Assembly: GCA_947247005.1 (NCBI GenBank)
Contig: OX365948.1
Location: 42,350,601 to 42,414,600, forward strand
Direction: 5' to 3'
Length of the DNA: 64,000 bases
From: Spisula solida
Taxonomy: Eukaryota > Mollusca > Bivalvia > Venerida > Mactridae
Shown: in pieces, positions 11,221-23,275 of the stretch
How positions within the stretch are numbered: position 1 is the stretch's first letter
How the letters are laid out: each line of letters opens with the position of its first letter
Program-made: the position numbers and the translations under genes
Notes under the pieces: generated by a model
The model's database searches: none
Told to the model about the DNA's origin: nothing
What the model saw: only the letters and a program-made list of their open reading frames with translations

Positions 11221-12100
11221 AAAAAGAAGGTTTGATAATATATGTTAAAAAGATATATTGTTTTCAAATTATTGAACAAAATGGTTTTTGACGTCATTTT
11301 TCTAAAAATTGACGTCTGGCCTGATTTCTGCAGTCTTAATTTACGATTTTTTTCGCTTTTTGAATGTAGCGGCATTGAAGAATGTCAATGATTTTTTGTG
11401 TATTTGGTTGCTTTTGCTGATAAAAAGCAGTGGTAAAAATTTAGTAACCGTTCTCGGATGTCACCAATGTGAAAATGGTGCTAAGATTGGTAAATTTCGT
11501 AAAAAATGACGTTTTTGTTAAAGTGGGTTGGGTTCAGTGGAGTATATAAAAACAGCAAGGCGTATTTCTTATAAGTTTTTTATGTACAGTTGAAGTACAA
11601 TGTCTAAAGATTGTGCATAGCATATAAAACATCGTACAATAAGTACTAAATGTCTTGAGAATATGGCTAAAAGCGGGACCAATGTCGTGCCTTCGTGGCT
11701 CTATGAAGAGAGGAAATACCGTTGAAGCGGTACCTAAAATCTTAAAATTTACTATGGGCACAGCTCTCGACCATCATGAATTGTGCTGTAAACAATGTAT
11801 TATAAAGTACAATTTCACATTATAGTCATCTGATTTTGGTCGAGGACTGTGCCCATATTCAAAAAGTCACTTAAACTGGTAAAATATGGACTAAATATGC
11901 AATTTTTTGTGAGAAATGGCCAAACATGGATACCAATTAATGGACAGGTGACAGGTAAAAATCAAAATGCTTCCCTATGCAAACGGATAAAGCTATCAAC
12001 ATTACAAAAATACAAAAATGACACATAATAACATACTTTGATAATTTAATATGTTTTAGGCCAATTAAGACCTTTCGTAGATCTACTCCTTTAGTAGAGC
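11221..12100. other. No gene seen
   Basis: AT-rich. It contains TGACGTCA at 11289-11296 and TGACGTCT at 11310-11317. Short ORFs at 11309-11761 have no recognisable features. Confidence 0.45.
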
Positions 12101-12103
12101 GCT

Positions 12104-12270
12104 CACAATTGTCGTACGGCGGACGCACGACGGGTCTGCGATGGAAATTTGGAGACTATCGTGCGTCCGTCTCACGACGCTCGCACGATTGTCGCGCGAC
12201 AAAACATTCGACGCACGTCAGCCCTACGATGAAAAGTTGTTATAAACCCTTCGTACGACAATTGGATTGT
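12104..12270. repeat. CpG-rich repeat cluster (left)
   Basis: Dense in CGTACG, CGACG and CGCACG words, against an otherwise CpG-poor, AT-rich background. The segment from CACAATTGTCGTACGG to about 12200 is the inverted counterpart of 14925-15030: both contain GACGGGTCT(G/A)CGATG and CTATCGTGCGTCCGTC. Confidence 0.75.
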
Positions 12271-14615
12271 GGAACTATTGGCTTCGTTTGGAAAATAAGT
12301 TTCAGCAGCTGGATATTATTAATCACAATATGAAACCGATACGATTTTGAAAAATAAATGAATAGGAAACTTGAAAGATATTAAGCTGAAATACATGTGT
12401 AATTAATATATCATATCACGCCACTTTAAGCAACCATTCAGTTTTATGTGTGCATTTGTCTTTCAGTATTCAATATTTGTACATGATACATTTGTAAATT
12501 GTTAACCCTTCCACTTGCAAAATTTTATAAATAAATGGTGATTGTCATCGAGTGTACAAAAACTCAACGATCGAAAATAATAAGTGCTAATGAGTTGAGA
12601 ATCATACAGACCACCCCTTTTTATAACATGTAGGGATCGCCAGCCTTGTTTTGGGGCTATACAGTACCAATTTGCATAAATTAACCCAATGTGCATATTT
12701 GAAGAGAATAATGTTTTTAAAAAACTTAAAGTGTCGCTAGTTCATATTTATAACTCAATATATAACACTATATATTTATAATAAGCAGATGACTTATTGT
12801 ACGCTTAAATTTACTTTTGTATTAAACTATACCGTTCCCATCCACTTTTTATACATGCAAAAACGAACAAGACAAGTAAAAAAATAACAGTGTGCATAAC
12901 CATGATGTTAATTATCAGTTGCTTGTATATATATGCTAACACGCCAACAAATTCTATGTTTGTTCTCATTTATCACCATTCTCGTTCACCAGATTATTCT
13001 TCACCTGTGAGTCTGGAAACTTGACTAACCACTGATGTACAAGTCAAATAGTTCCTGCGAGCAAATAATGTACCGACTTCATTTGACAGAGAATTGACAG
13101 GATCCTCGACCTTCTATCTGCATAATTCAACAGCTGTGTATAAAATTGCGCATGAAAATCTAAAAAAATTGTGAGAAAAAATTAAGCGCGATAGGCCGGT
13201 AGCTTTCAAATTGGGAATACTATATGCACGATAATTTGACATACGAAATTTATCAACAAATTTTTAAATAATTTCATGTATAACAAACCAATTTTCAAGA
13301 CACTTAATTGCATATTATGACTCCCTTGTTACATATAATATTTATATGCTTATAAATAAAACCTCGTATCAGTTCATTAAAAGGTATTATCATAAGACAT
13401 GTTTTCAGTGTTCAACAATATCAAAGATCATAAACCAATTCCGATAATTCCATGACATTAGACAAGAGACATTTAGAATTTTAAGTCTCTGAATAGACAT
13501 TAACACTGAATGGTAATTCTCCTTATATGACTCTGGAGACCAAAAGAAACAACTGTATATGTTGTTAATTTTATCAAGGGAAACAATTAGCACTAATTTT
13601 ACCCGCTGGTCCTAAAAAAATCCAAAAAATAATTTACGGAGCGAAGTGCCGGGTACGAATTGTGTTGAGTACGAAAAACAATATTCAGGACGAACGGTGG
13701 GAAGTGGTACGAAAGTGTTGAGTATGAAACGTAAGCGAAGAATTTATCCAACGAGAAAACGATCTAAACTCGTGTTTTATACTCTTTTAATCGAATGGCG
13801 TGTACATTTTTATCGTAGGGAAGGGTTTTGAGGATACTTTTGTAGTTCTTTCTAAGAATTTCGACTTGCCCGGGCCGACATACGTCAGCCATCTTTTTGC
13901 GTAAGAAAATTATCGGTTGCGTAAAAAATACCGATCAGAAGTTAACACCCGAAATTCCGTAAAATTGACACATTAACCATAGAACTAACCTATTTTCGTT
14001 CAAGAACAATGTGTTCTCTACGGGATGTACTCCATTGCTCACTATATTTATCATTGACTGGGAAGCGCTGTGCTTATGCAGCTGCAGTCACCTGCTGTTT
14101 AGATCCATTGTCTCAATATTGCCTAGCGCTCACTGAAATTTCGAACAGTTCTGGTTTCTTCGGTAAATAAACTATTGCAATGCGACAAAGACCGACGTTA
14201 TCCGCATGGAATAATGGAATTAGTCTGGTTCGTGACATTCTTACAAAATGCATCATTTTTTGGATTTTTTTTTGAAATCGTAAACCATCGAGAACAGATC
14301 ACGGGCCCCTCCTTGGACTTTTTACTTTATGCTATCAAATATACCTGCTCTCTCAAGGCTCGCTGGTAATGAGGATGATTTATCACTGGGCGAAAGAGAA
14401 AACAGCTTTCTTAATACTCTAAACACGTTCAATACATGTCATAATCAAATACTTTTACTTCTCTAGAGTAACTACCTCTGTAAAACAACCAATCGTTACC
14501 TTTCCCAATGTGTGTCGCTCTAGATTTACTGTTTCAAAGTACGCATTGTTCATCAGAATATGATTTTATTGTATAATTACACTGTATGGTATGAATGTTG
14601 AGAAAGAAAATATAC
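12271..14615. other. No gene seen; one dispersed repeat fragment inside
   Basis: About 2.3 kb of AT-rich sequence without a supported gene. The short ORFs (12502-12696, 13405-13593, 13646-13831, 14175-14369) have no motifs. A ~75-bp dispersed repeat copy lies at 12972-13046. Confidence 0.45.
12972..13046 (+). repeat. ~75-bp dispersed repeat (CACCTGTGA family), copy 1
   Basis: It reads CATTCTCGTTCACCAGA, then TTCACCTGTGA, TCTGG, AACTTGACTAACCACTGATG. Three relatives lie at 16800-16871 (+), 35632-35700 (-) and 45494-45532 (+, partial). In the other copies the centre carries the palindrome CTGTGATATCACAG; this copy lacks the middle TATCACAG. Confidence 0.75.
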
Positions 14616-14619
14616 GTTT

Positions 14620-15036
14620 AAGAACGTCGTGCGATCGTCGTACGACGGTCGTGCGATTGACTCACGATAATGTTTATCAACAGGACGGACGTGCATCGCA
14701 CGTCCATCGCACGATGTTGGTATGATTCTAAATGCTAGTTTGACCTTACAATCACAAACTAATCGTGCGTCCATCGTACGTCTATCGCACGTCCGTTGCA
14801 CGTCCATCGTGCGACGACGTAGGGCATCGCACGACGGACTTACGACAGTCACCAGCCGTAGTAAATTTTGAACATGTCCAAAACTCTACGACGAAGGTCA
14901 ACGATTATGTTTTCCGTCGCACGACGGTCGCAAGATGCAGAAATTTATTAAGTCCGTCGTGCGACGGACGCACGATAGTCCTTTAATTTACATCGTAGAC
15001 CCGTCGCACGTCCGGCGTACAATTGTGAATGGGGTT
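14620..15036. repeat. CpG-rich repeat cluster (right)
   Basis: Built from variants of ATCGTGCGAC and CGCACGTCCAT on both strands. The outer part (14925-15036) is an inverted copy of 12104-12200 and ends in CAATTGTGAATGGGG. Short ORFs here are by-products of the repeat. Confidence 0.75.
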
Positions 15037-15905
15037 TTAGATCCGTTTTTCCTTATGTTCCTATTCTCACATCTCAATCTTACGGAATGATAGTCTTGGT
15101 TTTAAAAACAATTTATATTTAGAATCAATCTTCCGTAAGACTAACTTGTATGTAGAGCGTGGTGGACTGTTTTTGGGAGGCCTTAGCCTCTCAATTTGAT
15201 TTTATAAATTTGTAGGTGAATAAAAATTAATACGGAGCCCATGGAGTGACAAGTGCCACATTTATTAAACGGTTTATTATCCCGTTTAAACGGAGCAATT
15301 AAAACAATTTACTGTGGTGATATCTTATGTGCGTGAAGTCAGCAGCCAGTTGCCAGTTGATTTTGTCCAGGATCGAATCGGCAGGCAGCTGCCAGGTAGA
15401 TTGTTACGCTGCATGATCGAATTGGCAACTGCGAACCAACAGCCATCTACCAATTCAATTTTTCTGGTAAACTCGAATGGGCAACTGCGAACTTATTCAA
15501 TTTAAAACTCCATATCTTCCCAGAAAATGTACATATTATCACAAAACGGAAAACGACAAATTTGGGGAAAGTTTAAAGTTTATTTCCAATGATTTGCAAT
15601 TGCTCTTACAACGAATTAGGTTGAGATTTCAATATGAAATGCAAAGGTTTCGAACTTTGTGTCGTGAGTTTACTACGGTGGTTGGTTGGTTGGATTTAGC
15701 CTGCAAAGACACAAAATGTGTGTCAGTAATGACATTGACAAAAACGAGACCACGCCACTGACGCCAGTCTAACGGTTAAACGTAGACTTTTAATAAGACG
15801 CATGCAAATCAACAATTCATTAATCCAAACAGTCGATAGAAACATGAAATAAAATATGAATACATGAATTAATAACCGAACAACTAACTTTTTTATATTT
15901 GGCAT

Positions 15906-16510
15906 TAATTTTAACCTCCATGAGGCGGAGTGTCATGCCAAAACCCAGGTTCCTATCTCAAAGGTCAAGGTCACAGTTGGATGTCAAAGGTCAAATTGAA
16001 GCTTGCCCTGACCATACCTTTGTCATACATTGACCAATATTTCTTATATTTGACGTGAATGTTAACCTTCCTGAGACAGAGTGACATGCCCAACACACAG
16101 GTTCCTATCTCAAAGGTCAAGGTCACAGTTGCAGGTCAAAAGTCAAATTGAAGCTTGCCTTGACCATTACTTTGTCATACATTGACCAGTCTTTCTTATA
16201 TTTAACATGAACGCTAACCTCCATGAGGCGGAGTGTCATGCCCCAGGTTCCATTCTCAAAGGTCAAGGTCACAGTTGTAGGTCATATGTCAAGTTGAAGT
16301 TATACCATTACTTTGTCATGCATTGGCCAATATTGCTTATAATTGGCATGAATGTTATCCTCTATGAGTCGTAGTGTCATGCCCTATCACCAGGTTCCTA
16401 TCTCAAAGGTCAAGGTCACAGTTCGTGGTCAAATTGAAGGCTTATTTAGGTTGTAGCCTTTTTTCAACGTGCGCCGAGGCTCGACATAGTTTGCCCGAGG
16501 CATGGATTTC
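15906..16510 (+). repeat. ~150-bp tandem repeat, four units (copy 1 of family)
   Basis: Units start at about 15911, 16062, 16214 and 16355 with TTAACCTCCATGAGGCGGAG-like text. They run through CCTATCTCAAAGGTCAAGG and CAAATTGAAGCTTG. The block closes with a CGTGCGCCGAGGCTCGACAT phrase and TTTCTAGTTT. The same arrangement recurs in intron 1 of the regucalcin gene (24675-25302). Confidence 0.85.
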
Positions 16511-16799
16511 TAGTTTTACCTTTTACATTCAATTCGACATACAATATGCGTAAACTAAATACTCACTGTTGCAAAAAAGATAACAACAAATTAGACATAG
16601 AATGACAACCGCCGGTAAGTTCGCGCGAACCGAAAGTCATACATCTTATTTCGACATTCGCTAATTAATGTGTCAACTCTCAAATCTCATGCAAAGTTGT
16701 CAGGGCAATTTCAGATCAATCACATGTTAAATTCAATACCTTTTCGGAAACTGTACTACACTAAATGATGACTGATAAGTCAGAACGTAAACTAAATCC

Positions 16800-16871
16800 A
16801 TTCTCGTTCACCAGAGTACACTTCACCTGTGATATCACAGTCTGGGAACTTGACTAACCACTGATGTATGA
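16800..16871 (+). repeat. ~75-bp dispersed repeat (CACCTGTGA family), copy 2
   Basis: CATTCTCGTTCACCAGAG, then TTCACCTGTGATATCACAG, TCTGGGAACTTGACTAACC and ACTGATGTATG. The centre is a perfect CTGTGATATCACAG palindrome. Confidence 0.78.
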
Positions 16872-18638
16872 GGATGACTATATCATGTTAATACGAGAAA
16901 CTACTAGTAAGCACCTGACACATAGCGAGCATGTGTACAGCTGTTGTATGAAGCAAGATCGATTATCATCACACCATTTGCTCGTGTGTGCGAGTGCGTG
17001 TGTCTACTGTCTAGTATCGAGTTCATCGCCCTTTTCTAGTTTGAAACTGTTCATAGTGTTGGTGAAAGACTGTGTAAGCGACAGGAAAACTATCTGTGGG
17101 GGCACTCCACATTACACTTTTATTGCATGTTACGAAGTAGGCATCATAGGTATCATATAAAAAGAACAACAAAAGTGGTCATTCGAAAACAACAATAATC
17201 AAAAAGAACATTGTTAAAAAGTTGGAAATTCGTCTCAAAGCTGTAATATTGACTGCTGGACTGTAAGCTGCTCATGTATGCTCGAGTTATGCCAAGTTTA
17301 CTTCATTTGTAAGAACATTCTTCAAGTTAACAAGATGTGTACCCACTGTATATCATGCCCAGTACGTGGTCACCAAATCGTCATCTTATTTCAAATGCAT
17401 AGAAAATATACCGAGTACCTTCAAGAGTAGTTTTTACGTGGTATACCAAAGGATAAATCATACACTCACTATCATTAACCAAGAAAGAAATATCACATAA
17501 TTTTATGTTCAAACCAAACTACTAAGAAACCAGTTATTGTAAAACACACGCAGTCAGTGATGAAAATGATACATTAGATTTTCTTCACACACAAAGGAAA
17601 CATAACCAACGGGCAAATATGTTACAAGAAGGTTCTAAACAGGAAAAACTTTTAATATATAATAAAATATTTCATAAAACGTCGAAGTGTTAATTGAATA
17701 GACTATAATATTGTATGAACCTTTTTCGAAAAAATACCTCTACGCACAGAACGAAAAGCGCATGGGAATGCTTTATCACCAAGTCATTTTTGTAGACCTA
17801 GTCCTATGCGACTGGTTTTAAGTTCCTAGACTAAACTGGCATTCTGTATACCATATGTACGCTTCCAGGATACCTATGTGGTCAGACATATTTCAGTACA
17901 CGAGTGATGTACCTTTTGCAGACAATACAACTTAACTTACTCAATGTGCTATAGTGACAGAGAAACGTTCGAGAAAAAAATCGTGAGTTTTTAAAATCTC
18001 TGATTTGCACGTGATTCACGCACCATAGTTGGAGCTCTAAATGTCAAAAATCGATGATGTCGATAAAATCACGCGAAAATCGTGCAGATTTCAATCACGC
18101 TCTGTTACAAATGACCTAGAATAGAACCGGTCATTTTTTTTATAAAAACTAACAATAAATGATGAAAATGCGGAAAGTTATACTGTTGCGTTGGAAGTTT
18201 TGACTAGTATATTTTTAAAATGCTACACTATTATACAACTAAATTGGATGTAATTACTATTTGTATAACATATTTAGCCAGAACTAGGGATGCAAGGATT
18301 GTATTGTTTTGTACATTTTTATGTTTCCGTCAAATGTTTTTTTTTAATTTAGATGACTAAAATTGTCATAGGACTGGATTAGCCACTCCATGCTTTCGAT
18401 TTATGCAATAACACTTTCCAATCATGAAAGCTCGGCCATTTCCGTTTGTCTCCGGTAAATAAATTTCTATTGCAATGCATAATGGGCCGAGGTGATCAGA
18501 ATGTAACACTTTCATCATTGACAGAAGTTAAAAATAGACTTTGCCCATCTAAACATTTAATGTTTTAGTTTGTTTAATCCCTTTTAATGATCGTATTGGC
18601 CATAACTTCCATAATTCAAATCGTTGTATAGTCAGTTA
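16872..18638. other. No gene seen
   Basis: AT-rich sequence. A 98-residue ORF at 16864-17160 shows no recognised motif and begins inside the dispersed repeat, so I treat it as chance. No tandem units or inverted ends were found. Confidence 0.45.
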
Positions 18639-19338
18639 GCGACTAGGCTGGACCCCCATAAACCTTAAATATCTCTTAAAGTAATAATGCAATGTGATTG
18701 AAATTCGGTAAGGTACAGTGAATTACCTTTACCAACTCTGTGTTTAAATTTCAGAATTTTTTACGGACTCATTAATTTTTTCCCCTTGTGTCTAATGTAT
18801 TAAATTTCGTATTTTAATCAACAATTGGACAGGGAGTAAAATAAGCCATTACGATCATGTAGTTAGACTAATGCTATTGTATTGCTAATAACTGTAACGG
18901 GACATATATGAATAACTTTGACTGGTCATTAATGTGTATATAGTTGAGGCCCACCTCCTGATTGTAATGATCATTTGTATAAACAAAATGTTGAGTCTTG
19001 AGGTGAGCTTAAACATAAAACACATACACTTTGATGTATGGGCCTCATTTTATATTTGCAATCGTCACTGGTGTGTACCTCAATGTACAGTTATATTGGA
19101 CCAATGTGCTGACCTTTGCTGTTCCAGTCACTTCAATCACCCATACGTATTTACCCTGTTTTAGACTTAAAATTTTACATTGGAAGTAAATGCAAAGTAC
19201 ACTTTTCTGTTGACCAAAAATTCTGTTTTAATTTTTGAGAGTTGGGAAGGTTGATTTATGAAGTGATACCCCTTTTTATTCTAATTGGCATTGTATTTTT
19301 TAAGATATTTAAGGTTTATGGGGGTCCAGCCTAGTCGC
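18639..19338. mobile_element. 700-bp mariner-like MITE with TA target sites
   Basis: The ends are inverted copies about 40 bp long, beginning GCGACTAGGCTGGACCCCCA, with the complement ending at 19338. Both ends are flanked by TA (18637-18638 and 19339-19340), the signature of Tc1/mariner insertion. The 76-residue ORF inside (18934-19164) does not resemble a transposase. Confidence 0.82.
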
Positions 19339-19340
19339 TA

Positions 19341-20050
19341 ACGGGCTATAAAGAAAATGAGTCTTAAGTGACAAAATACCAATAAATTACAAAAATACGC
19401 TGTTTTGTAAGTTTTATCGCGTAATTGATACGACATTATTTTCCGCTGCAGTTTCATAATAATACTGGTTCTAATTATAGATGTTTTAGCTTATGTGATC
19501 CCAAAAAACAATAAATAAACAAATGGTCATATTGTTTCTTTGAAACAATTGGTTAAAAGCTCATAAAAAAGTTTAGCAAGTTGGACTATTTCATTGGTTT
19601 TCGTGAAGTTGCATGATATTTAACAGAAGGAAAGTCTTATGATCATTTCATTCCTTTGACATTCAACCATTTAAGTGAAGGAAATTTTCATCCTAACGGA
19701 AATTCGTCACTTGTAAGGAGTAAGGGGGAAATTAGAAAAATCACTAGAAATGTGATGTCGATTATGCCCTCCCTTAAGGAGTCAGTACAGTCGAACATAT
19801 GTGTCTGTTGCTGTTACAAAGCTTGAAAACAACGGTTAGGGGAATGTTATACCAGTTTTGTTCGATGTTTGCTCAAGGTCATGCACCTTGGATGGCATCT
19901 TGTTCCTCATCTCCTCTACTCCCGAGAAGGACCAAAATTTGTTAAATCGGCGAAAATTCTTGTGTGCTTGTTTAATCTATACAGAGATGGTTATTTTATT
20001 GCTTATGAGTCGTTATATGCGATAAAAATTGCCGAGGCAAACCAACCCTA
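19341..20050. other. No gene seen
   Basis: AT-rich; one 62-residue ORF at 19869-20057 has no recognised features. Confidence 0.4.
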
Positions 20051-20053
20051 CCA

Positions 20054-20557
20054 ATGACGTCGTGTCAACGGTATGCCAACGTCAGCATAGCGTCCATAAA
20101 TTCTAGCGTTGGATTGTCTATTCTGGTGAATATTTTAACAAACAATAGTGTCGTTTGCGTTACTGACATGAACAGTTAGCTGGTGACTTCTCATGAATCT
20201 GTTACGTGTTGACGTCACTTCAATCTAACGCTCTTTTTGTGACGTAGTTACTGCTAGTCTGTCTAAACACGGCCCACCTTTGACGTCTCCTATTAGCGAA
20301 TATTTAGTCCTTAGGCGACTAATGATCAATTACTTGTCATTAAAATGTATTGCTTTGCCTCTTGCATTCGTGACATAATTCAACATTCCAATAGCTATTT
20401 GACGTCGTTCACTGTCATTCTTGAATATTTTACAATTTTAACACCGGTTTATTTGATTGTGGCATAAGACTGACAATATCGTGTTTGTTTTCATCCTTTA
20501 CACGGATCAGATTTCCTCTTGCACGTGTTACACGTGTTTTCCTTTTAAATGACGTCA
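20054..20557. promoter_or_regulatory. Cluster of CRE-like (TGACGT) motifs and E-boxes
   Basis: TGACGT words start at 20054, 20210 (full TGACGTCA), 20240, 20281, 20400 and 20550 (full TGACGTCA). Two CACGTG E-boxes lie at 20522-20527 and 20532-20537. This is far denser than expected for AT-rich DNA. It lies about 3 kb upstream of the regucalcin start codon. Such sites bind CREB/ATF and bHLH factors in animals; activity here is inference, and the cluster could belong to an unrecognised repeat. Confidence 0.35.
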
Positions 20558-20770
20558 TTGCTTCTCAAAACCACATATTAATTACATCACGTATGCATAC
20601 ATCGCCATACAAGTAAAAATATTTGTACCCTGACAAACTTGCTGAACTTTATTTTTCAGTATAGCATAGTTTATTCTACTCTGACACAGAATCACTTTAA
20701 GATATAATTATTTTAATGTCTCCGTCGGGGCAAGGTTGTAGATCACTTTGCTACATCATTCTACATTAAG

Positions 20771-20860
20771 AACCTGCAGGTATAATTTGTTCTTTTGACG
20801 TTGCAATCAAATTAAATGGTTTTAAATCAAATAATCTGACAGAAACATAATACCTGCAGG
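20771..20860. repeat. Short inverted repeat around CCTGCAGGTAT
   Basis: CCTGCAGGTAT near 20773 is inverted as ATACCTGCAGG near 20850-20860. It could be a very small MITE or a chance pair; no target duplication was found. Confidence 0.35.
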
Positions 20861-21129
20861 AAAACAATAATTACTAACAAAATATCGACTTGCAAATTGA
20901 AACAAAAGTTATCGATAGACGACGTGTAAAGTTCTTTTATATTTTAAAGTAAGACTGAGATCAACGAACGATACAACACTTGGCATCGAAGTGGTGAGAC
21001 ATTCGATCTTTCTAAAGGGATATCACTGTGTATGAGATGTGATTAGAACACACGTGCATAGATCAGACAGTGAGATATTCAACAGAATGCCACATATGCC
21101 AAGTGAAGACAGCCAACACACACTTAGCA

Positions 21130-21352
21130 TGCACTGTCAATCTATCATATTCCGTCTGCATACAGGACACTGTGAAAGCTTATGATAAGACTAGGTCTAG
21201 CGGAGGCAACTGTGTGTCTGTGCAAGGCAAAGGAGCAGACACCACTGTCAATCTATCATATTCCGTCTGCATACAGGACACTGAAAGCTTATGTTAAGAC
21301 TAGGTCTAGCGGAGGCAACTGTGTCTCAGTGCAAGGCCGAGGAGCAGACACC
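21130..21352 (+). repeat. Two-unit tandem duplication (~110 bp)
   Basis: CACTGTCAATCTATCATATT begins at about 21133 and again at 21243. The units agree through GACTAGGTCTAGCGGAGGC to GGAGCAGACACC with few changes. The ORFs at 21070-21406 are products of this duplication. Confidence 0.85.
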
Positions 21353-21416
21353 ATTCCGTGCACACAAAAAAACAAATGTACTGCAAATATGTCTCAATCT
21401 AGGTGATGCATGAAGA

Positions 21417-21761
21417 CAATCGGGACACCTCGGACAATCTCTGCGAATCATCTCTCGGGTGTAAATAGAACGTCGCCATTTTATAACGTCTTTCGCCATG
21501 ACGTCACCATGACAGATTTAAACAGTGCTTCAATGGAATACACGCCCACCAAGCAAGCGCTGCGTAGCTGCGTGTTTTGCTCAAGGTGTAGCGAAACCGT
21601 ATTGTTTAATCAATAAAACATATTTTGATACTTGCGCTGCTGATAAGTTACGGCCCATTTTCTTCTGCGTAGGATTTAAGAAAGAAAGCTGCTGGATTCA
21701 TACGCTTGATACATCCGAGGTATTTTATCCCGTAAAAATGCCGTACGGACCGTTCCGATTG
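21417..21761. mobile_element. 345-bp Mutator-like MITE with 9-bp TSD
   Basis: It starts CAATCGGGACACCTCGGAC and ends in CCGTACGGACCGTTCCGATTG-type text whose complement starts CAATCGGAAC. GCATGAAGA is duplicated at 21408-21416 and 21762-21770. A 67-bp internally deleted relative, also with a 9-bp duplication, is at 33302-33368. A 9-bp duplication is characteristic of Mutator (MULE) elements. ORFs at 21410-21767 fall inside it and do not look like a transposase. Confidence 0.88.
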
Positions 21762-21770
21762 GCATGAAGA

Positions 21771-22630
21771 ATGGTTGATACCAAGCTGTGAGCAATCTAC
21801 AGAACGCGGTCCAGTTCATCATTGCATCCGAAATTGGTCATAGAAGATGGAACGCAGAAGAAGAAGAAAAAGAACGCATGTGCAACTATCTTAGAACGTG
21901 TAATTTGGTTGAACATTATAAGTAATTATATACTAGTTTAATAGAAATATCCACTCTTTTTAAAATATTATATCTAATGCTCTTCTTCAATCCAAATGCA
22001 TTACAAATACAAATATTTTATTCAGAGCAATTGAAGTCACCAGTCCAAAATGCATATAGCGTAGTTATGATAGCAATAAAATTACAATTAAGATGTCAAC
22101 TATGTCTTTTTTCGAATACATATAAAATGTTCATGCAAATTCAAACAATTTAATGTAAACATAGACACGTTATCTAAACAATACTAATTTGCATTGGTTT
22201 CTTTATTAGGTTCTAAATCGTTATTGGACACAACTGTTCAATTTGCCACATCTCTTTCCTGACAACAATGCCAGGAACCTCGTGTTTTGCTAAGACCAAA
22301 CCGCTTCATAAACCTCGCAAAAAAACTTATTCGGTTCATCAAGAACATGAAATTTAGTACCAGTATATCACAAAAGAGTAATAAGTGCTGAAGTCTTGCA
22401 GTACTTCACACATAGACTTTGGAATCTTGCACAAAGTAAAACCAATTATAAAAGCTTATATAAATACAGCCATATTTGATTACAATGCTAAACTAACTTA
22501 CTATATTCGCTCTACCTGTTCAGACAATGGTTGTTACACAGTTGAATACTGTTAGATACATTTCGATTATATCGTGTTAGCACAAAAATAACGCATGTTA
22601 AGCACTGTTCAAAATTAGCGGGGCTTGAAT
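21771..22630. other. No gene seen
   Basis: AT-rich; no ORF of note, no repeat structure noticed. Confidence 0.45.
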
Positions 22631-22712
22631 AGTCTAGTTCCCGTTACCGAATCTTACATTAGATTAGATTATGTCCTTTACTGCGTAGATGGTAAAGATC
22701 GGGAACCAGACT
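22631..22712. repeat. Small inverted-repeat element
   Basis: TAGTCTAGTTCCCG at the left is inverted as CGGGAACCAGACTA at the right, ~80 bp apart, and both are bordered by similar GGCTTGAA text. The duplication GGCTTGAA may be a target duplication (8 bp). Confidence 0.5.
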
Positions 22713-22778
22713 AGGGCTTGAACTGGGATAACCCAAACAAAGCGCTCCGTAGCGCTTTTACTCTTATCATTGAGCTCC

Positions 22779-23022
22779 TGGGTACTGTTTTATCAAAGCA
22801 CTTACGGAAACCGTAAACTTACGATCAAATTTAAAGTCTTCATGATTTGTTTACAATTATTCAGTGTGGTAAATGGAGCCTGTAGTACTAATAATGATAA
22901 GTTACTGAGCCCCTACAAACCATATCCGTCACAAATTTTCAGTTGTTGATAATAATAAAGAATTTAAATTTAGGCGTATCTTTACGATTTTCGTTTGTCC
23001 GTTGATAAAACAAGTGTCCTGG
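22779..23022. repeat. Inverted-repeat element, GGGTACTGTTTTATC family, copy 1
   Basis: It begins CTGGGTACTGTTTTATC with AAGCACTTACGGAAA following, and ends in the inverted counterpart GATAAAACAAGTGTCC. Relatives lie at 26889-27438, 37621-38610 and 52596-52815 (partial). No coding content. Confidence 0.7.
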
Positions 23023-23238
23023 TCAACACGAATGTCGGGCACAAGGCTAGGGTATTTACTTCAACGATAACATGGATAGACGTTGGTAAATATATGTGTA
23101 TAATTTATAGCCTTGAATTTATCGGAAGGAGATAAAATCCAAGGTTAGAAAAGTAAGTTGAATTAGATAGTGTATAATCATGTATTAGTGTACCCCTCTC
23201 GTATTTTGAACTATTGAAAATAGGCGTGTTTGTTGTCA

Positions 23239-23275
23239 TAAATATATGTAGGCTGTTATTCAGCTCAAATTAACA
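23239..23275 (+). promoter_or_regulatory. TATA-like stretch and 5' leader before the regucalcin ATG
   Basis: ATAAATATAT lies about 30 bases before the start codon. That is too close to be a promoter unless the leader is very short, so it may simply be 5' UTR. The transcription start cannot be placed from sequence alone, and an upstream non-coding exon is possible. Confidence 0.2.

Larger units (their letters stand above)
10401..15036. mobile_element. Possible 4.6-kb composite bounded by AACCCC.TTCACAATTG ends
   Basis: The left end AACCCCTTTCACAATTG and the right end (complement AACCCCATTCACAATTG) differ at one position in 17. Each is flanked by TTA (10398-10400 and 15037-15039), as expected for a PIF/Harbinger-type 3-bp duplication. 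The interior has no transposase. It contains a further related end at about 12104, so this may instead be several independent insertions of one family. Confidence 0.35.

Noticed and set aside
21070..21767. Overlapping Cys-rich ORFs
   Set aside because: They come from the 110-bp tandem duplication and the Mutator-like MITE.
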